A stretch of DNA of 10,536 nucleotides from an uncultured Bacteroides sp. (GTDB taxonomy: Bacteria; Bacteroidota; Bacteroidia; Bacteroidales; Bacteroidaceae): the NCBI GenBank assembly GCA_900556845.1, contig USQO01000072.1:1-10536 (forward strand), read 5' to 3'. Each line of letters begins with the position of its first letter. Position 1 is the stretch's first letter. Position numbers and translations under genes: made by a program. The notes below the pieces were generated by a model. It worked only from the letters and a program-made list of their open reading frames with translations. It searched no databases and was not told the origin of the DNA. Shown in pieces: positions 7,323 through 10,536 of the stretch.

Positions 7323-10300
7323 TTAAAAGTTAAGTTTCAAATTTAAACCAAAGCTGCGTGATGTCGGCAATCCGAACATATCTACGCCTTGAATACCGTT
7401 ACCGGTACCAGCTGATACGTCTGGATCCATCGGAGCATCTTTATAGAAGAAGAACAGATTACGGCCTATAAGGGCTGCAGTAAGGTTCTTGCCTACTCCA
7501 AACAAATTGCGGAATGTATAACCAATACTCAACTCACGCAAACGTACATTGGTAGCATCGTATACATAATTGGCATTCGCATATGGTGTATTAAAACTTG
7601 TGCTACCTGTAGTTTCATACCATGCTCTTGGGTCAAAGCTTACACCGTCTACCGTTACCTGTCCGGCATCACGAGCTGCGCCCGAACGTCCTGATACACC
7701 CCAACCATCAAGGGTCGCTTCAGTCATAGACATTACTTTACCACCGAATTTAGCATCAATCAAGAATGAAAGTGTAAAGTCTTTATAATGGAAAGTATTG
7801 GTCCATCCTGCATTCACTTTTGCATTCATATTACCGGCATATTCCAGTTCTTCAGGACTATCTCCGCTGACAACGGGTTTTCCACTATCGTTCTTAATAG
7901 GCTTACCATTTTCATCACGCATGATATGGCGTACGTACAAATCACCGTAAGCTCCACCTTCTTTCATAATGATTTTAGCACCGCCAAAATCTGTAAGTGT
8001 CAGACCATTCGGAAGATCGTCTACCAATTCTACAATCTCGTTTTCATTGTATGAAATATTGAAATTAGTACTCCAACTGAAGTTATCGTTAAACTGCTGA
8101 TACCAGCCTGCCGAGAATTCAAAACCTTGGTTCTGTACGTTACCGGCATTTACATAACGATTACGCAAGCCAGACTCGTATGGAGCTGCTACAGAAAAGA
8201 ACTGATTCTTAGTGTTGGTCTTATAATAAGTCAAGCCCAAAGTAAGACGATTCTGGAAGAAAGTACCATCAAAACCAACCTCAATAGAATGGGTTTTTTC
8301 TGGTTTCAATGTACGGAAAGGAGCATTTTCGGGAGGAGCAATAGCACCATTACCATCTTTAGCAAAATGATACAATAAGTTACTCATATAAATAGGAACG
8401 TCATTACCTACTATTGAATAACTTGCACGGAACTTGAATAAATCAACATTGCTTCCCATGTCTACGAATTTATTCATCAAAAAGCTACCTCCCACAGAAG
8501 GATAGAAGAAAGAACAGCTTTCAGTATAAGCTAAAGCGGACGACCAGTCGTTACGGGCAGAAAGATCCAAGAACAAACCATCTTTATAACCAATCTGAGC
8601 TGTAGCAAAAACAGCATTCAAACGTTTTTCCGTATTCCAGTTTCCATCATTATCCAGAACAAACATATTTTTATAATAGTTACCCGGACTAAAAATATTA
8701 GGATAGTAAATATTACCTGATATAACTCCATTAGAAACATTGAACTGGCTGCCTTCAGCCCACATATCTACATGAGAAGTCTTATTCTTGGTAAAGCTGG
8801 AACCAGCTGTTGCCGAAATAAAGAAATCACCAAACGTATTACTGTAGCTTACCAACACATCACCATATAGCTGATCACTGAAGTATCTGTTATCTTTCAT
8901 GCGGCCCATAGGATATTTATCTGCAATACTTGAAGCATACAAATTATGAACAAAATGCTCCTCACCACGTTCATAACGCATGCGGCCCTGAATATTCAAG
9001 TTATCGGTAATATCCCATTTTACAGAACCACCAAATTCATAGCGATTACGGTCTGTAATAGGAGTCTGGCGATTCAACATCCAATAAGGATTTCCAAATT
9101 GTTCCTGCTTGACATTTGTCCAGTTTTGTACATTTATTCCCCGAGCGGGATCATATATTTCATAATTGTTTTTATAATAATCCCAGTCTTCACCTCTTGG
9201 AAACAGATATACACCTGTTAACGGATTAAACAAATAACCTGCGGCTGCCTGGTTCTTGATATGTTGATTAGTAAACTTTGCACTAAAATCAACATGCACG
9301 TCTTTCAACACATTAAATCCTACCTTAGAATTTAGGTTATGGCTACGGTAATTATTAGATGGCGTTACACCTTCCGAATAAACATTGCCATATGAAAAAT
9401 ATGCCTGCATTTTGTCATTACCACCCGCCAAAGATATAGAGTTGTTGGTAGTAAATCCTACACGGTAGAATTCTTTTGCATAATTAGGAGCTTCTTTAGA
9501 CAATTTATCTCCCCAACTATAAGTTCCATTATCACTCATGCCATAACGATTCTGGAATTCAGGAAGCAACATTGGAGTTTCCATCGTTGTATTGCTCGAA
9601 ACATTGACTGCAACTTTACCAGACTGAGCTGATTTGGTAGTAATCATAATAGCACCATTGGCTGCCACCGCACCATAAAGCGCTGCAGCAGAGGCACCTT
9701 TCAGCAAAGTAATCGAAGCAATATCATCCGGATTAATGGTAGACATAGCATCACCACCATCTCGCTGACCACCATAATTCATATCTACCTGATCTGTTGC
9801 AATATTCATCATCAAAGGTACACCATCTACAACTACCAGTGGCTGGTTGTTTCCACTAATAGATTTATTACCGCGGAACAAAATTTTTGATGAACCACCG
9901 GCACCGGTAGAGTTCGGGGTAATCTGGAGGCCGGCACTCTTACCTTGCAAAGAGTTAATCATATTGACGCTCTTTACATCGTTTACATCCTTACCACCTA
10001 CTGTTTGTGCCGAATACGTAAGAGTTTCCGACTGACGCTTAATACCCATGGCTGTAACTACGACTTCGCCCAGACTTTCGGCATCAGACGCCATCACTAC
10101 ATTTATCACCTTCCGGTTTCCTACTTTCTCTTCTACCGTTTTCATACTTACATAAGAGAAAACCAAGACATCATCGGAAGAGGCCTGAATAGAATAATTA
10201 CCCGACAAATCGGTAACCGTACCCGTTGTGGTACCTTTAACAAGTACGTTCACACCAATTAACGGCTCACCCGCCTCCTTGTCAGTTACTGAACCTGTAA

Positions 10301-10382
10301 CCATATGCGTCTGCGCATACAGAGAGGTTAGAAACATTCCTACTAGAAATGTCACTACAGAAAGAAAAAATCGCTTCTGCAT
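7323..10382 (-). CDS. SusC/RagA-family TonB-dependent outer-membrane transporter
   Basis: This 1,019-residue outer-membrane channel imports a ligand delivered by its SusD-like partner, using energy from TonB-ExbBD. MQKRFFLSVVTFLVGMFLTS is a signal peptide with likely cleavage after LYA (residue 23). A carboxypeptidase-regulatory-like domain follows (about 28-100: VTGSVTDKEAGEPLIGVNV), then a TonB-box-like EVVVTAMG (106-113). The plug domain spans about 115-250, with PLVVVDGVPL and the family signature INPDDIASITLLKGASAAAL. The beta-barrel runs to the terminal aromatic LKLNF. There is no N-terminal STN domain, so it probably does not signal to an anti-sigma factor. The ATG at 10382 is chosen because it begins the signal peptide; an in-frame GTG at 10439 would put 19 unsuitable residues ahead of it. 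The reading frame is intact. The ligand cannot be inferred. Confidence 0.96.
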   Translation of the reverse strand: MQKRFFLSVVTFLVGMFLTSLYAQTHMVTGSVTDKEAGEPLIGVNVLVKGTTTGTVTDLSGNYSIQASSDDVLVFSYVSMKTVEEKVGNRKVINVVMASDAESLGEVVVTAMGIKRQSETLTYSAQTVGGKDVNDVKSVNMINSLQGKSAGLQITPNSTGAGGSSKILFRGNKSISGNNQPLVVVDGVPLMMNIATDQVDMNYGGQRDGGDAMSTINPDDIASITLLKGASAAALYGAVAANGAIMITTKSAQSGKVAVNVSSNTTMETPMLLPEFQNRYGMSDNGTYSWGDKLSKEAPNYAKEFYRVGFTTNNSISLAGGNDKMQAYFSYGNVYSEGVTPSNNYRSHNLNSKVGFNVLKDVHVDFSAKFTNQHIKNQAAAGYLFNPLTGVYLFPRGEDWDYYKNNYEIYDPARGINVQNWTNVKQEQFGNPYWMLNRQTPITDRNRYEFGGSVKWDITDNLNIQGRMRYERGEEHFVHNLYASSIADKYPMGRMKDNRYFSDQLYGDVLVSYSNTFGDFFISATAGSSFTKNKTSHVDMWAEGSQFNVSNGVISGNIYYPNIFSPGNYYKNMFVLDNDGNWNTEKRLNAVFATAQIGYKDGLFLDLSARNDWSSALAYTESCSFFYPSVGGSFLMNKFVDMGSNVDLFKFRASYSIVGNDVPIYMSNLLYHFAKDGNGAIAPPENAPFRTLKPEKTHSIEVGFDGTFFQNRLTLGLTYYKTNTKNQFFSVAAPYESGLRNRYVNAGNVQNQGFEFSAGWYQQFNDNFSWSTNFNISYNENEIVELVDDLPNGLTLTDFGGAKIIMKEGGAYGDLYVRHIMRDENGKPIKNDSGKPVVSGDSPEELEYAGNMNAKVNAGWTNTFHYKDFTLSFLIDAKFGGKVMSMTEATLDGWGVSGRSGAARDAGQVTVDGVSFDPRAWYETTGSTSFNTPYANANYVYDATNVRLRELSIGYTFRNLFGVGKNLTAALIGRNLFFFYKDAPMDPDVSAGTGNGIQGVDMFGLPTSRSFGLNLKLNF

Positions 10383-10461
10383 AGTACTAAATTTAAAAAT
10401 AAAACAATAGTCTTTGTCTAACACAAATTCACTGCACACACGTGCTTAAATACGTGAAGAT

Positions 10462-10471
10462 TTAACGTTAA
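10462..10471. repeat. Perfect 10-bp palindrome just downstream of the predicted susCD transcription start
   Basis: TTAACGTTAA is a perfect palindrome. It falls at about +3 to +12 relative to the start predicted from the adjacent -7 element. An operator is conceivable from the position, but a single short AT-rich palindrome can arise by chance. A second, weaker inverted repeat (CACGT at 10439-10443 and ACGTG at 10452-10456) lies further along the leader. Confidence 0.35.
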
Positions 10472-10476
10472 CTCCC

Positions 10477-10484
10477 CAAATATA
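10477..10484 (-). promoter_or_regulatory. Probable -7 element of the susCD-like operon promoter
   Basis: On the minus strand the bases read TATATTTG, matching TAnnTTTG of Bacteroidota. Transcription would start near 10474, giving a leader of about 90 bases before the ATG at 10382. The matching -33 TTTG would lie near 10504, but genomic sequence ends at 10489, so that half is lost and the promoter cannot be confirmed from this fragment. Confidence 0.5.
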
Positions 10485-10489
10485 TGTAT

Positions 10490-10536
10490 CTGTCTCTTAT
10501 ACACATCTCCGAGCCCACGAGACCGGAGCCTATCTC
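10490..10536. other. Nextera read-2/i7 adapter remnant, not genomic
   Basis: This is artificial library sequence. Bases 10490-10508 are the Tn5 mosaic end in reverse orientation (CTGTCTCTTATACACATCT). Bases 10509-10523 complete the read-2 adapter. Bases 10524-10531 are the i7 index CGGAGCCT, and 10532-10536 (ATCTC) begin the P7 tail. It is the exact reverse complement of the left-end adapter over 45 bases, with the same index. Confidence 0.98.

Noticed and set aside
10383..10439. GTG start adding 19 residues to the SusC-like protein
   Set aside because: The added residues would hide the signal peptide that begins at the ATG at 10382.
46..10489. CRISPR arrays, tRNA or rRNA genes, insertion sequences
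   Set aside because: I saw no regularly spaced repeats, no cloverleaf or rRNA-like stretches, and no transposase or integrase frame.
1..10536. 45-bp perfect terminal inverted repeats suggesting a transposon
   Set aside because: The repeats are the Nextera adapter with a library index; only the 19-bp mosaic end derives from Tn5, and there is no transposase gene inside.

Overview
The window is a 10,444-base piece of Bacteroidales chromosome (native bases 46-10489) with Illumina Nextera/Tn5 adapter sequence still attached at both ends. The Bacteroidales assignment rests on a SusC/SusD-type outer-membrane pair, promoter elements of the Bacteroides form (TTTG, about 19 bases, TAnnTTTG), the absence of clear Shine-Dalgarno sites, and moderate GC content. 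A Bacteroides- or Phocaeicola-like gut commensal is the likely source; the species cannot be named from this sequence.

Layout from left to right. 1-45: adapter. 46-1724 (+): the 3' part of an MsbA-type ABC exporter whose first codons are cut off by the fragment end. 1742-1799: a long hairpin terminator shared with the convergent operon that follows. 1824-4233 (-): a three-gene operon read from right to left, consisting of a GT2-like glycosyltransferase, a WaaP/Kdo-kinase-like sugar kinase and a second GT2 glycosyltransferase. 4234-4377: a divergent promoter region. 4378-5391 (+): pdxB, erythronate-4-phosphate dehydrogenase of vitamin B6 synthesis. 5392-5615: an intergenic gap holding a second shared hairpin terminator. 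5616-10382 (-): a SusC-like TonB-dependent transporter followed by its SusD-like surface lipoprotein. 10383-10489: their leader and the -7 half of a promoter. 10490-10536: adapter.

How the genes fit together. The glycosyltransferase-kinase-glycosyltransferase operon looks like a surface-glycan (LPS or lipooligosaccharide core) assembly and phosphorylation unit. The neighbouring ABC exporter could move a lipid-linked product, but it lies on the opposite strand and may be unrelated. pdxB is a housekeeping gene with its own promoter. The SusC/SusD pair forms one outer-membrane uptake complex for an unknown ligand. No regulator, glycanase or surface-glycan-binding protein is visible, although its upstream flank lies outside the fragment.

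I found no clearly undescribed system. The points most worth a second look are the identical i7-type adapters at both ends, which suggest a single tagmented long amplicon, and the small kinase-containing glycan operon.
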